Positions 8,592-17,322 of a stretch of 64,000 nt of DNA are shown here, piece by piece (positions within the stretch are counted from its first letter, which is position 1; every line of letters begins with the position of its first letter). Where the stretch lies: contig NZ_FQWD01000005.1 in assembly GCF_900129565.1 (NCBI RefSeq), positions 1 to 64,000 of the forward strand. The letters run 5' to 3'. Origin of the DNA: Marisediminitalea aggregata (GTDB lineage: Bacteria; Pseudomonadota; Gammaproteobacteria; Enterobacterales; Alteromonadaceae). The notes beneath the pieces were generated by a model. The model made no database searches. It had not been told where the DNA came from and was given only the letters and a program-made list of their open reading frames with translations. Both the position numbers and the translations under genes were made by a program.

Positions 8592-9164
8592 TTATGCGGT
8601 AATAATCGGGTTCAGTAACGCTTGCGTTGCAATGTGCAGTTCTTCTTTGGTTTCTGCCAGAATACTGTTCACGGCAAAGCCTTGTACAAAGCAGGTGAGC
8701 TGCAGCGCAACGGCTTCTACGTTAATCTCGGCCTTTACCGTCCCCTGGCGCTGTGCTTGCTCCAGACAACCAATAAAACCAAGCTGTAAGCGGTCTAAAT
8801 AATGCCGGCCAATTGACTGAATGGTCGTATCGTCATGGCCAAGTTCTGTGACCATATTGATCAATAGACACCCTCTGCCAAACATGGCAGAAATATACGC
8901 ATCGAAGAAGGCTTCAATAGACGCAATACCATGGTGGTTTTCAAGGTGTTGAACAATAGGGGCCAGAGTGTGCTCATGATAATAAGACAGGGTGTCGTAT
9001 AAAAACTGTTGTTTACTGCCAAATTCTAAATAAAAGCCTCGTCGGTTAAATTCAGTACGGGCAATGATTTCTTCCATTACGGCGCCGTGAAAACTGTGCT
9101 CCAGGAAAATATCAACCGCCTGCTCCATAATGGCATTGACGTCATACAGTGATTTTCGTGGCAT
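8592..9164 (-). CDS. TetR/AcrR family transcriptional regulator
   Basis: A 190-residue regulator. The N-terminal helix-turn-helix domain spans about 7-55 and includes AVDIFLEHSFHGAVMEEIIARTEFNRRGFYLEFGSKQQFLYDTL, the usual TetR pattern of a helix pair ending in Y-x-F-x-S-K-x-x-L. The C-terminal part is the variable ligand-binding domain (KAEINVEAVALQLTCFVQGFAVNSILAET). It stands alone between slmA and the DUF1820 pair, with no adjacent efflux pump or enzyme to indicate its target. The ligand is unknown. Confidence 0.9.
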   Translation of the reverse strand: MPRKSLYDVNAIMEQAVDIFLEHSFHGAVMEEIIARTEFNRRGFYLEFGSKQQFLYDTLSYYHEHTLAPIVQHLENHHGIASIEAFFDAYISAMFGRGCLLINMVTELGHDDTTIQSIGRHYLDRLQLGFIGCLEQAQRQGTVKAEINVEAVALQLTCFVQGFAVNSILAETKEELHIATQALLNPIITA

Positions 9165-9227
9165 AACTCACGCTCTGATTTTTAAAAGAATAAACGTTCT
9201 AAATGTAGTAGGCATTAAGGAAAATGC

Positions 9228-9255
9228 AAACAGCGATGCAGCCGCATCGCTGTTT
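9228..9255 (-). terminator. Strong hairpin terminator downstream of slmA
   Basis: A perfect 12-bp inverted repeat (AAACAGCGATGC/GCATCGCTGTTT, 4-nt loop) begins 5 nt beyond the slmA stop codon. On the minus strand it is followed by GCATTTTCC, a short U-tract. Position and stem strength support a terminator for coaBC-slmA. Confidence 0.7.
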
Positions 9256-9260
9256 GGGGG

Positions 9261-9851
9261 CTAGCAGAAGAAAGACTGCTTGAAACAAGCCCAGTGTTCG
9301 TTGAAGTGCTCGGTTGGCTTGCGTTGGAAGCCAGTGCGAATGAATTGATTAATACGTCCGTCAGTAAAACAAATCAGGGTATTGGCAATTAAGGCTTCGT
9401 CGGCAGTCAGTTGCTTACCTTCGCGCAGTCTGCGTTCACGCAAAATCTGTTTGAGTTGTGTTTCCAACCGCTCAAATAATTTGGCTATTCGCAAGCGTAA
9501 GCGCTCTTGTTCACCCAACAAGGCGTCGCCGTTTAAGATTCGGGTAATGCCAGGGTTCTTTTCGGCAAAACCTAAAATCAAATGTAGGATCAACTGGCAA
9601 CGTGCCGCAGAATCTTTTTCTTCATTAATGATTTTATTAATGCGAGAAAACAACGTCTCTTCAATGAATTCAATCAGGCCTTCAAACATCCGCGCTTTGC
9701 TGGGAAAGTGGCGGTAAAGCGCAGCTTCAGAAACGCCAACTTTCTCCGCTAGCTTTGCGGTAGTAATGCGTTGACCCGGACTGGTTTCGAGCATTCCGGC
9801 CAGCGCCTGTAGAATCTGTGCTCTGCGATTGGTTTTTTTTGCGGCAGGCAT
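9261..9851 (-). CDS. slmA: Nucleoid occlusion factor SlmA
   Basis: A 196-residue TetR-fold DNA-binding protein, close to the usual 198. SlmA binds specific chromosomal sites and blocks FtsZ ring assembly over the nucleoid. The start [22 protein letters not shown] and the recognition helix region [36 protein letters not shown] match SlmA closely. The ATG at 9851 has a strong GGAGGAAG ribosome-binding site; a GTG 42 nt upstream is in frame but not needed. It follows coaBC by 65 nt on the same strand. In many relatives dut lies between these two genes; here it does not. Confidence 0.95.
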   Translation of the reverse strand: MPAAKKTNRRAQILQALAGMLETSPGQRITTAKLAEKVGVSEAALYRHFPSKARMFEGLIEFIEETLFSRINKIINEEKDSAARCQLILHLILGFAEKNPGITRILNGDALLGEQERLRLRIAKLFERLETQLKQILRERRLREGKQLTADEALIANTLICFTDGRINQFIRTGFQRKPTEHFNEHWACFKQSFFC

Positions 9852-9916
9852 AATGAGCGTGCTTCCTCCATTGTCGGCGTACCTACTGATCACCGAATAA
9901 TGCGTTCAGTAAAAAT

Positions 9917-11122
9917 TTAACTGTGTTGTAATTGGTATCGTTCGTTTATCAGGTTCAATAATGCCAGTGCTAATTCGGTTTTGGGTTGAGGCGGTAGCTC
10001 GACACTGCCGTCTTTCCAAAATACATGTAGCGCATTGGCGTCACTATTAAACCCTAATCCTGCCCGAGTAATGTCGTTGGCAGCAATCATATCCAGCTTT
10101 TTATCGGCCAGTTTCTTTTGAGCATAAGCTTCAACATTCTGGCTCTCTGCCGCAAACCCTACACAAAAGGGAGGATTAGGCAATCCGGCAACCGTTTTTA
10201 GGATATCAGGGTTTTTTACAAAAGTAAGTGTTAACGTATCCGCATTCTTCTTTATTTTGTTGTCGGCAATATCAGACGCGCGGTAGTCCGCCACAGCGGC
10301 GGTAGCAATAAAAATGTCGCTGTTTGCTACCTGACTCATAACGGCCTCGAGCATTTGGTCGGCGCTTTCAACATTGATTCGACTGGCACCAACAGGCGTG
10401 GGCAAATTCACCGGTCCCGCAACCAGGGTTACTTTGGCGCCTAAAGCCAGCGCCTGTTGGGCAATCGCAAAACCCATTTTTCCCGAGCTGTGATTAGAAA
10501 TAAAGCGCACCGGGTCCAGGCTTTCACGCGTAGGGCCCGCAGTAATAACCAGGGATTTGCCCGCAAGCGGCTGCTCGCGGCTTATATAGGTCATCAGGCT
10601 TTCAACGATGGCTTCTGGTTCCAGCATGCGACCGGGACCAACATCACCACAGGCCTGTTCGCCGTCGGCCGGACCAACCAGGAAAGCACCATACTGCTGA
10701 ACGCGGTTAATATTTGCCTGCGTAGGCATGGCTTTCCACATTTGCTGATTCATTGCTGGCGCAATGACTACCTGGGCCGTCGTTGCCAGGAATAATGTGG
10801 TAAGTAAGTCATCGGCAATCCCATTTGCCAGTTTGGCAAGGGTATTGGCGGTGGCAGGCGCGATCAGCAATATATCAGCCCATTTGGCCAGTTCAATGTG
10901 GCCCATGGCGGCTTCGGCTGTTGGATCCAATAAGTCGGTGCTTACCGGGTGACCCGATACAGCCTGTAATGACAGCTCACTAACAAAATGGGTAGCAGAA
11001 TCGGTTAATACGACTCTGACAATGGCACCTTGTGCGGTGAGTTTTCTTACCAGATCCGGGGTTTTGTAAGCTGCAATGCCGCCAGTGATCCCCAGAACCA
11101 CCTTTTTTCCTGCTAATGACAT
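9917..11122 (-). CDS. coaBC: CoaBC: phosphopantothenoylcysteine decarboxylase / phosphopantothenate-cysteine ligase
   Basis: A 401-residue bifunctional enzyme for two steps of coenzyme A synthesis. The N-terminal flavin-dependent CoaC domain (about 1-180) begins KKVVLGITGGIAAYKTPDLVRKL and contains the PAMNQQMW motif and the substrate-recognition region around GEQACGDVGPGRM. The C-terminal CoaB ligase domain (about 190-400) shows VITAGPTRESLDPVRFISNHSSGKMG, AAVADYR and the lysine-rich NKIKK motif. Length and architecture are normal. It is divergent from radC across a 196-bp gap, a conserved pairing in gammaproteobacteria. Confidence 0.97.
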   Translation of the reverse strand: MSLAGKKVVLGITGGIAAYKTPDLVRKLTAQGAIVRVVLTDSATHFVSELSLQAVSGHPVSTDLLDPTAEAAMGHIELAKWADILLIAPATANTLAKLANGIADDLLTTLFLATTAQVVIAPAMNQQMWKAMPTQANINRVQQYGAFLVGPADGEQACGDVGPGRMLEPEAIVESLMTYISREQPLAGKSLVITAGPTRESLDPVRFISNHSSGKMGFAIAQQALALGAKVTLVAGPVNLPTPVGASRINVESADQMLEAVMSQVANSDIFIATAAVADYRASDIADNKIKKNADTLTLTFVKNPDILKTVAGLPNPPFCVGFAAESQNVEAYAQKKLADKKLDMIAANDITRAGLGFNSDANALHVFWKDGSVELPPQPKTELALALLNLINERYQLQHS

Positions 11123-11318
11123 TTATATTCACCTGACTGAATAAACGCCGAAAGACTACCATGCAAGGGCTCAGCTGTGTAGCTATTGATCAAAAAGTGA
11201 TGGCGTTGAAGGCGTTATTCACGCACCAAATTAGTGCATGAAAACACGGCAGAAGTGCAGTAGGCATGAACAACCCGGTTAATTAAGCTATTGCTGTATT
11301 TACTAAGCGAGAGATCCC

Positions 11319-11993
11319 ATGACATTACTGAGGTTACCCGAACAGTCCCGCCCGCGTGAGAAGCTGTTAGCGCAGGGCGTTGCTCAGCTATCGGATACCG
11401 AGTTACTGGCGGTGCTGATCCGCAGTGGCAATCAGGGACTGTCCGCGCTGGATATTGCCCGTTGCTTATTGCAGACATTTGGTTCGCTGCGCGGCGTAAT
11501 GACGGCGCCAAAAAGCCATTTGTGCAAAGTTACCGGCATTGGAGAAACCAAGTTTTGTGAGTTTCAGGCCGCCATGGAAATATGCCGGCGTCATTTGGCT
11601 GAACCGCTGCACGAACGCTCGATGTTTCACAGCGCAGAAGATGCCAAACTCTATCTACGCGCACAGTTGCGGGATCTGAACCAGGAAGTCTTTGCTCTCA
11701 TGTTACTCAATAGCCAGCATCATTTACTGGCATTCAGGAAAATGTTTACCGGTACTATTAACGCTGCGGCTGTTTATCCCAGAGAGCTGGTAAAGCAGGC
11801 GCTAGCAGATAACGCCGCGGCTGTTATTCTGGTCCATAACCACCCTTCCGGTAACCCCAAGCCCAGCCCGGCCGACATTACGTTAACCCGGGACGTAAAA
11901 AAAGCGATGGAACTGGTAGATATTCAGGTGCTTGATCATTTTATTGTCGCCGACAATCAGGTATGCTCACTCGCTCAGCAAGGATTGCTGTAG
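11319..11993 (+). CDS. radC: RadC family JAMM-domain protein
   Basis: A 224-residue RadC protein. The N-terminal helix-hairpin-helix-like half (LSDTELLAVLIRSGNQGLSALDIARCLL, KVTGIGETK) is followed by the MPN/JAMM domain with the metal-binding signature HNHPSGNPKPSPAD. The family was once linked to DNA repair, but its biochemical role is unsettled; the JAMM motif implies zinc-dependent hydrolase chemistry. The metal ligands are intact. It is divergent from coaBC. No clear terminator follows; the next gene begins 172 nt downstream. Confidence 0.95.
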   Translation: MTLLRLPEQSRPREKLLAQGVAQLSDTELLAVLIRSGNQGLSALDIARCLLQTFGSLRGVMTAPKSHLCKVTGIGETKFCEFQAAMEICRRHLAEPLHERSMFHSAEDAKLYLRAQLRDLNQEVFALMLLNSQHHLLAFRKMFTGTINAAAVYPRELVKQALADNAAAVILVHNHPSGNPKPSPADITLTRDVKKAMELVDIQVLDHFIVADNQVCSLAQQGLL

Positions 11994-12165
11994 AAATTTT
12001 AGCCAGGATATTTCTATTTTACTGATTTTTTGGCATAAAACATGGATGGTTTTTAGACACTGGGCGGAAATATTAATGTTTGATTAATTTTTCTTAGCCT
12101 ATAGTCATCTGGTGCAAAATGCACTAATATGCCTTACTGGCGGATATCCAAAGAAAGGACTAATC

Positions 12166-12549
12166 ATGAAGAAAACATTACTTGCTACGTTGATAGGTGC
12201 GTCGACCATCCTGTCAGCGGGTACTTATGCCCAAGAAGGTACTGGCGGCGCAGGTGCTGCTGGTGCTGCGAGTGGAAGCGTTGTATCTGCTGCTGTTGCG
12301 GCTGGTGCTATCGTAACCTCTCTGGCTGCATCAATTATTGCTAATAACCGAGGCAAATCTGTTGTTGGTGACGGCGATGGAGACGGTGATGGCGATGGTG
12401 ACGGCGACGGCGATTGTAACGGCGACGACGAACTGGTTGACGGCGTATGCATCGGCACAACTGTAACCAACACAGTAACTGTATCTGGTACACAAACTAT
12501 CACTGTACCGGTAACTGTGACTTACATCTACGCTCCTGGCGAACAGTAA
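12166..12549 (+). CDS. Small secreted Gly/Ala/Asp-rich protein, GfcA/YjbE-like position
   Basis: A 127-residue exported protein. The ATG at 12166 has a ribosome-binding site (AAGAAAGGAC) and begins a Sec signal (MKKTLLATLIGASTILSAGTYAQ). After a Gly/Ala-rich stretch comes an uninterrupted Gly-Asp dipeptide run (about 69-83), then a short loop bounded by two cysteines (CNGDDELVDGVC), then a Thr/Val-rich C-terminus. It takes the place of gfcA (yjbE) at the head of a gfcBCD/yjbFGH cluster, where E. coli also has a tiny secreted low-complexity protein. A terminator separates it from gfcB, so it may be expressed in excess of the later genes. Functional homology to YjbE is inferred from position and composition only. 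Confidence 0.75.
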   Translation: MKKTLLATLIGASTILSAGTYAQEGTGGAGAAGAASGSVVSAAVAAGAIVTSLAASIIANNRGKSVVGDGDGDGDGDGDGDGDCNGDDELVDGVCIGTTVTNTVTVSGTQTITVPVTVTYIYAPGEQ

Positions 12550-12564
12550 GCGTTAACGATTTTT

Positions 12565-12594
12565 AAAAAAGCCGCCTTCAAGGCGGCTTTTTTA
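12565..12594 (+). terminator. Terminator/attenuator between the gfcA-like gene and gfcB
   Basis: The stem GCCGCCTT/AAGGCGGC, flanked by A and T runs, ends in six or more T. It begins 16 nt after the first gene's stop and lies 45 nt before gfcB. No obvious second promoter is visible in the short gap, so readthrough may set the level of the downstream genes. Confidence 0.88.
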
Positions 12595-12638
12595 TTGTGT
12601 AACATGGAATCAGTTCATCTTAAGGCCAAAATTGCTGC

Positions 12639-13331
12639 ATGACCGTTAGATCTTTTCGTAACCTTGCCTGTTTGGCAGTGGTTACCGCTTTCCTTGTAAG
12701 TTGCTCTTCCACACATCGTTTATATATGGAGTCTTTGCGCCTTGCATTTCGCTCAGGTCCAGAGAAGAGCCTTGCTGACATCCAACAAAGTAAAATTGAT
12801 TTGATGCAACTTGAGCTAGGCGACAGAAATCCGGCATTTCTCGCCCTGGCTTACCTTGAGAACGACCAGCATAAGTGGGTGTCTGCCGACCATGCCGTTT
12901 TCGTGTTCCATCACGACAAGTTGGTACAGACGTCGGGGTTTGCCAAAGACGTTCTGAGTACCAGTCATCTCGACACGAATCCGCTGGTGGATATCGCATC
13001 AGCCAACACAACGACCTGGCAATACACCATCGATATTGCCAATCATGAATACGGCTTACCTGTTGAATCAACATTTAAAAAAGATGGCACGGTAACCAAA
13101 TCGTTCTACGGTCAAACTTTCACACTCGACAAATGGGTGGAAACTGTGCGTACAGAGCCTTCTACGCCATATTGGGACAGCGCTTACGACTGGGAAAACA
13201 GCTACCTGGTAGAGCCTGTCTCGGGCAACGTCTTTTACAGTGAGCAAACCGCCTCACCTTTTACTGAAGCCATGGTGATCACTTACGTTAGCCGCATTGC
13301 ACGCCACATCAAAAACAGTGGGGGCTTATAG
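12639..13331 (+). CDS. gfcB: YjbF/GfcB family outer membrane lipoprotein
   Basis: A 230-residue lipoprotein. Residues 5-21 are a type II signal with lipobox LVSC, and lipidation is expected on Cys22. The mature region contains features of the YjbF family: SLADIQQSKIDLMQLELGDRNPAFLALAYLE near the start and the paired tryptophan segment WDSAYDWENSYLVEPVSGNV near the end. The family belongs to group 4 capsule and exopolysaccharide clusters (gfcABCD, yjbEFGH). It is followed 1 nt later by gfcC, indicating coupling. Its exact role in polysaccharide secretion is not established. Confidence 0.88.
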   Translation: MTVRSFRNLACLAVVTAFLVSCSSTHRLYMESLRLAFRSGPEKSLADIQQSKIDLMQLELGDRNPAFLALAYLENDQHKWVSADHAVFVFHHDKLVQTSGFAKDVLSTSHLDTNPLVDIASANTTTWQYTIDIANHEYGLPVESTFKKDGTVTKSFYGQTFTLDKWVETVRTEPSTPYWDSAYDWENSYLVEPVSGNVFYSEQTASPFTEAMVITYVSRIARHIKNSGGL

Positions 13332-13332
13332 T

Positions 13333-14064
13333 ATGAAGAGGCATTTAGGGTGCTTACTCGCGTTATGCCTGTTGAGCCAAGCTGTAACCGCAGCCCAATT
13401 GTCGTTTAATGCGCAAAATACCATTATTACCTTCGACAAACCCGTTAAGCTGGCCGAGGTGCTGGCAACACTGCCCGACCCGCATTCGGTTTACTGGGCC
13501 GGGGCCGAAGTGTATGAGCTGGACAGCCCGAAAGCAGAAGCGCAGCGTGCTGACGTCATGCAGCTACTGGCAAATCTGATCCGCCGACAATCCTCGGGTT
13601 CAGCTCGCCATACTCTGTTGAGCGATCTTTACCGTGACATCAGCGACTGGCATCTTATGCGTCGGCTCAACATTGATGTCGATTTCGATCAGGCCAGATT
13701 AAACCCCAAACGCAATCCCGGCTTTGTGTCGGGCCGCTATTACATAAAAGCGAAGCCCAGCATGCAGAGTGTGTCGCTGGTTGGGCCAATTGGTGCGCAA
13801 CAGACACTGACATTTAACAATGCCTCGACCGTGCGCGACTACCTGGAACAAGCAACGCCAGCGGACTCCTCCGACAAGGATTATGTGTACGTTATAGAGC
13901 CTGATGGCAAGGTGTCCAAGCAGGGTATCGCCTATTGGAACAATACACACTACAAGCCAATGCCTGGCAGTGTGATTTACCTGCCGCTTCAAACTGATTT
14001 ATTCAGCGACGACATTGAGCAGCTCAATGATCATATCGCCAGATTGCTACAACACAGGATGTAA
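13333..14064 (+). CDS. gfcC: YjbG/GfcC family periplasmic capsule protein
   Basis: A 243-residue exported protein. The start at ATG 13333 gives a signal peptide (MKRHLGCLLALCLLSQAVTAA); an upstream in-frame ATG at 13297 lies inside gfcB and is unlikely. The mature part fits GfcC, which has two beta-grasp (SLBB-like) domains resembling parts of the Wza export channel. Visible segments are VKLAEVLATLPDPHSVYWAGAEVY, GRYYIKAKPSMQSVSLVGPIG and YVYVIEPDGKVSKQGIAYWN, followed by a closing GSVIYLPL. It sits between gfcB (1 nt) and gfcD (2 nt). Confidence 0.9.
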   Translation: MKRHLGCLLALCLLSQAVTAAQLSFNAQNTIITFDKPVKLAEVLATLPDPHSVYWAGAEVYELDSPKAEAQRADVMQLLANLIRRQSSGSARHTLLSDLYRDISDWHLMRRLNIDVDFDQARLNPKRNPGFVSGRYYIKAKPSMQSVSLVGPIGAQQTLTFNNASTVRDYLEQATPADSSDKDYVYVIEPDGKVSKQGIAYWNNTHYKPMPGSVIYLPLQTDLFSDDIEQLNDHIARLLQHRM

Positions 14065-14066
14065 CC

Positions 14067-16172
14067 GTGACTGCTTTGAATTTAAGGCTTGCCGTGGCAA
14101 CGGCATTAATGAGTGGTGTAGCGGTAGCAGATGAAGTGCCGGCTGCAGATAATCCTTACAGTGTATCGCCCTCGCAGATGGTGCAGGGAGGGGTAGGTCT
14201 GTGGCAAACCCCAACGGCTCGAATGATGCCCGAAGGGTCGTTATCTCTTAATTACACAGACAATCAGGAATACCGCTTTTGGTCGGTGAGCCTGCAGCTC
14301 TTCCCCTGGATGGAAGCTACCGCGCGTTATACCGATACCCGTACCCGGCTTTACAGTAACGTAGACAGCTTTAGTGGCGACCAAACACTCAAAGACAAAG
14401 GACTCGACGTAAAATTTCGCTTGTGGGAAGAAAGTTACTATCTGCCCGACATATCGTTAGGATTCCGCGACTTTGGGGGCACGGGCTTCTTCGACAGCGA
14501 ATTTGTCAATATGAGTAAGTCTGTCGGCCCCTTTGATTTTCACGCCGGTGTAGGCTGGGGATACATGGGAACCCATGACGATGTAACCAGTCCTTTCTGT
14601 AAACTGCGCGACAGCTACTGTGAGCGACCTACCGGGTTCTCGGGCCGTGGCGGTAAGGTGGATTACCAAAACTTCTTCAAGGGGCCTATGGCGTTCTTTG
14701 GGGGGGTAGAATACCGCACTCCCATAGACGGGCTGACGTTAAAAGCGGAATACGAAGGGAATAACTACGTAGATGACCGCGCAGGTGCTTTGCAACAGGA
14801 CACTCGCTGGAACGTAGGGGCGTTGTATCGCTGGAAGGGGTTTGACTTTACCCTCAACTATCAGCGCGGCAACACGGTTGGGTTTGGGGTGAGCTACCGG
14901 TTGAATATGCACACCGTCAAACAGCAAAAAGTTGTCCGTCCGCCAATGGATATTACCGACAAGGAGCCCGCTGCAGACGTTGAGTCCATTAACAAGCTAC
15001 GGCTGGTCAGCAATCTCGTGACAAACGCCGGGTTCGTGCCGAACGACCTGGATATCGATGAAACCAGCGCGACCATTTACGGGGTGCAAACCTCGTATCG
15101 CGATGACGAAGAAGCCATAGAGCGTGTGGGGCGCATTCTGGCATCTGAAATGCCAGAGTCCGTGAAGGAATACCACATTGTCGAGCATACGGGTAACCAC
15201 CTGATGGTCGACACGGTAGTGGATGCGGACGAATTCAAGCAGCACGCGAAGTACGAAGTGCCTGAAACCGATTTGCCATCGACCTATTACCGCACGTCGC
15301 CTGATGCTGAAACCCGGGAAAACTTTACCCCCAAAACCGAGTCGGGCATGTTGTATGGCGCTGAGTTCTTCTGGACGCAATCCATTGGTAACCCGGAAGC
15401 CTTTTACATGTATCAGGCTGGCCTGATGTTCACCGGCGGTTACCAGTTTAATCGTAACTTCGGTGTGTATGGTACGGTGAGCGCGACGCTGTTGGAGAAC
15501 TTCGATAAATTCAACTTCAAAGTGGATAATGAAGAGTCTGCATTGCCGCGTGTGCGCACACAAACCCGCGAATACGTGACCAACGGCGTTATGTCGATGA
15601 ACTCGCTGTACGGCAACTGGTTCGACACCTACGGCGATGACTGGTACTACGCCGGGTATGCTGGGTACCTTGAAACCATGTATGCCGGGGTGGGCGCTGA
15701 AGTGATGTACCGGCCGCTCGACAGTCGCTGGGCATTCGGTATCGACGCGAACTATGTTCAGCAGCGCGATTTCGAAAACGAATTCGGTTTACTGGATTAC
15801 AAAGCTTTTACCGGTTTCGCCAGTGTGTACTGGCAACCTGAGATTTTGCCTGATGCGCGCATTCGCCTGAGCGCAGGTCAATTCCTGGCGCGCGACAAAG
15901 GGGTGAATATCGAATTCGCCAAGCGTTTCGACAGCGGCATTGTGGTAGGTGCGTTTGCGTCGTTTACCAATGTGTCAGCAGAAGAATACGGCGAAGGTAG
16001 TTTTACCAAGGGATTCTTTATCTCGGTACCGTTTGATTTATTTGTGTTGAAACCGGCTACGGGCCGTGGCACTTTCCCCTGGATCCCGATTGCGCGGGAC
16101 GGTGGACAAATGCTGAATCGCCCGGTTAACCTGATCAGCACCACGGAAAAACGGTCGCCATTTTTTGACTAG
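14067..16172 (+). CDS. gfcD: YjbH/GfcD family outer membrane protein (DUF940)
   Basis: A 701-residue protein with signal peptide (LRLAVATALMSGVAVADE) that starts with GTG two nucleotides after gfcC. It fits YjbH/GfcD, large outer membrane beta-barrel proteins of exopolysaccharide clusters. The conserved beginning GGVGLWQTPTARMMPEGSLSLNYTDN and the many alternating aromatic strands (YRFWSVSLQLFPWMEATARYTDTR) are visible. So is the characteristic RDKGVNIEFAKRFDSGIVVGAFASFTNVSAEEYGEGSFTKGFFISVPFDLF near the C-terminus. It ends the gfc cluster. Its role in polysaccharide passage across the outer membrane is inferred from the family. Confidence 0.92.
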   Translation: MTALNLRLAVATALMSGVAVADEVPAADNPYSVSPSQMVQGGVGLWQTPTARMMPEGSLSLNYTDNQEYRFWSVSLQLFPWMEATARYTDTRTRLYSNVDSFSGDQTLKDKGLDVKFRLWEESYYLPDISLGFRDFGGTGFFDSEFVNMSKSVGPFDFHAGVGWGYMGTHDDVTSPFCKLRDSYCERPTGFSGRGGKVDYQNFFKGPMAFFGGVEYRTPIDGLTLKAEYEGNNYVDDRAGALQQDTRWNVGALYRWKGFDFTLNYQRGNTVGFGVSYRLNMHTVKQQKVVRPPMDITDKEPAADVESINKLRLVSNLVTNAGFVPNDLDIDETSATIYGVQTSYRDDEEAIERVGRILASEMPESVKEYHIVEHTGNHLMVDTVVDADEFKQHAKYEVPETDLPSTYYRTSPDAETRENFTPKTESGMLYGAEFFWTQSIGNPEAFYMYQAGLMFTGGYQFNRNFGVYGTVSATLLENFDKFNFKVDNEESALPRVRTQTREYVTNGVMSMNSLYGNWFDTYGDDWYYAGYAGYLETMYAGVGAEVMYRPLDSRWAFGIDANYVQQRDFENEFGLLDYKAFTGFASVYWQPEILPDARIRLSAGQFLARDKGVNIEFAKRFDSGIVVGAFASFTNVSAEEYGEGSFTKGFFISVPFDLFVLKPATGRGTFPWIPIARDGGQMLNRPVNLISTTEKRSPFFD

Positions 16173-16229
16173 AACCGGCCGCAAAGTCAGGCCGTGATCG
16201 GGTTTGCGCGACTTTTTTCGCTTTTTAAG

Positions 16230-16258
16230 TTGAATTTGTCGCGCATTTGCTGTATAAA
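16230..16258 (+). promoter_or_regulatory. Probable sigma-70 promoter of rpmB-rpmG
   Basis: The -35 TTGAAT (16230-16235) and -10 TATAAA (16253-16258) are separated by 17 bp. A GC-rich discriminator (ATGCGCCC) follows, as expected for a growth-rate-controlled ribosomal promoter. It leaves a 5' leader of about 90 nt before rpmB. Confidence 0.6.
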
Positions 16259-16357
16259 ATGCGCCCTCTTTATTAAGGTTATATCGTCAGTTGCATTGCC
16301 ATTAAAAATGCGCAAAAACGACTGACACGACAAAATTCGTTGTTCTGGAGACAAATA

Positions 16358-16594
16358 ATGTCAAGAGTATGTCAAGTAACAGGTAAGCGTCCTGCGGTAG
16401 GTAACAACCGCTCTCACGCTCGCAATGCGACTCGTCGTCGTTTTTTACCTAACCTTCAAACTCACCGTTTTTGGGTTGAAAGCGAAAACCGTTTTGTGAA
16501 ATTACGCCTTACTCCAAAAGGTATGCGTATTATCGATAAGAAAGGCATCGATGCTGTATTAGCAGACATCCGTGCCCGTGGTGAAAAGATCTAA
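16358..16594 (+). CDS. rpmB: 50S ribosomal protein L28
   Basis: A 78-residue L28, the normal size. The sequence [34 protein letters not shown] and the ending [14 protein letters not shown] are diagnostic. The ATG at 16358 follows a CTGGAGAC ribosome-binding site; an upstream ATG at 16340 would add six uncharacteristic residues. It is followed after 12 nt by rpmG, the universal partner. Confidence 0.97.
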   Translation: MSRVCQVTGKRPAVGNNRSHARNATRRRFLPNLQTHRFWVESENRFVKLRLTPKGMRIIDKKGIDAVLADIRARGEKI

Positions 16595-16606
16595 GGAAGC
16601 CAACTC

Positions 16607-16762
16607 ATGCGTGATAAAATTAAATTAGTTTCTTCAGCTGGTACTGGTTTCTTCTACACCACTGACAAAAACAAGCGTAACATGCCGGGCAAAATGGAAA
16701 TCAAAAAGTATGATCCAGTTGTTCGTAAGCACGTTATGTTCAAAGAAGCCAAAATCAAGTAA
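16607..16762 (+). CDS. rpmG: 50S ribosomal protein L33
   Basis: A short gene of 51 codons. The translation starts [20 protein letters not shown] and ends [13 protein letters not shown], with the [16 protein letters not shown] core, all diagnostic of L33. It begins 12 nt after rpmB with an AAGGAAG ribosome-binding site and is closed by a strong terminator. The form is the zinc-free type, since no CxxC pair is present. Confidence 0.97.
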   Translation: MRDKIKLVSSAGTGFFYTTDKNKRNMPGKMEIKKYDPVVRKHVMFKEAKIK

Positions 16763-16786
16763 CAAAACTTGCTTTTGTCTCCACGA

Positions 16787-16811
16787 AAACCCGGCTTGAG
16801 CCGGGTTTTTT
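16787..16811 (+). terminator. Rho-independent terminator after rpmB-rpmG
   Basis: The stem AACCCGGCT/AGCCGGGTT with a short loop is followed by six T, 25 nt after the rpmG stop. Confidence 0.93.
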
Positions 16812-16845
16812 GCGTGAACAGAATTCAATGCGGTAGGTAGCGAAC

Positions 16846-17322
16846 ATGGCCAGAATGTCGAAGCGAGCATTTAATAACGTGGTAATTTTTGCCATGTTGG
16901 GCATGATTTTTTTGTTTAATATTAACAGCTTTCTGCCGTCGGCGACTGCGCCGGCCTCAATTCCACTGCTGCCAAAAGACGGCTATGTTCTGAAAATTGA
17001 ACAAGGCAGCCATAAACTTGAGCGGGTGGGCCAGCAATGGCGTTGGAGCGGGGTAAGACAAACCCTGGCCAGTACCCCCGAGCAACATATCGACGTGTGG
17101 CGACAGGCCACCATGGACATGGCAAAGCCGCCCAGAAGCGTTTTGCAAACCGAACCCCTTATTACGGTTGTATGGCTGGCTGGTGCAACACAGGGCCGGG
17201 TGTACGCTATTGTGCCCGCGGCCAACAAAGTGTGGATCCAGTTTGACAGCGATTGGTACATGCTCAATCAGGTTACTATCGATGAGTTGCTACCCTGGTT
17301 AGGTGATTCGGAGGAAATGTAG
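16846..17322 (+). CDS. Uncharacterised single-pass membrane protein upstream of mutM
   Basis: A 158-residue protein with one N-terminal transmembrane helix (about 11-28, [18 protein letters not shown]) and a periplasmic-type beta-rich domain ([53 protein letters not shown]). I recognise no named domain. Its stop codon overlaps the mutM GTG start by one base (TAGTG), so the two are translationally coupled. A direct role in base excision repair is not implied by that coupling. Confidence 0.8.
   Translation: MARMSKRAFNNVVIFAMLGMIFLFNINSFLPSATAPASIPLLPKDGYVLKIEQGSHKLERVGQQWRWSGVRQTLASTPEQHIDVWRQATMDMAKPPRSVLQTEPLITVVWLAGATQGRVYAIVPAANKVWIQFDSDWYMLNQVTIDELLPWLGDSEEM

Noticed and set aside
12225..12503. 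Minus-strand ORF rich in Ser-Pro repeats opposite the Gly-Asp protein
   Set aside because: It is the mirror reading of the GGY-GAY repeat, with no start signals of its own; the plus strand has a signal peptide and ribosome-binding site.
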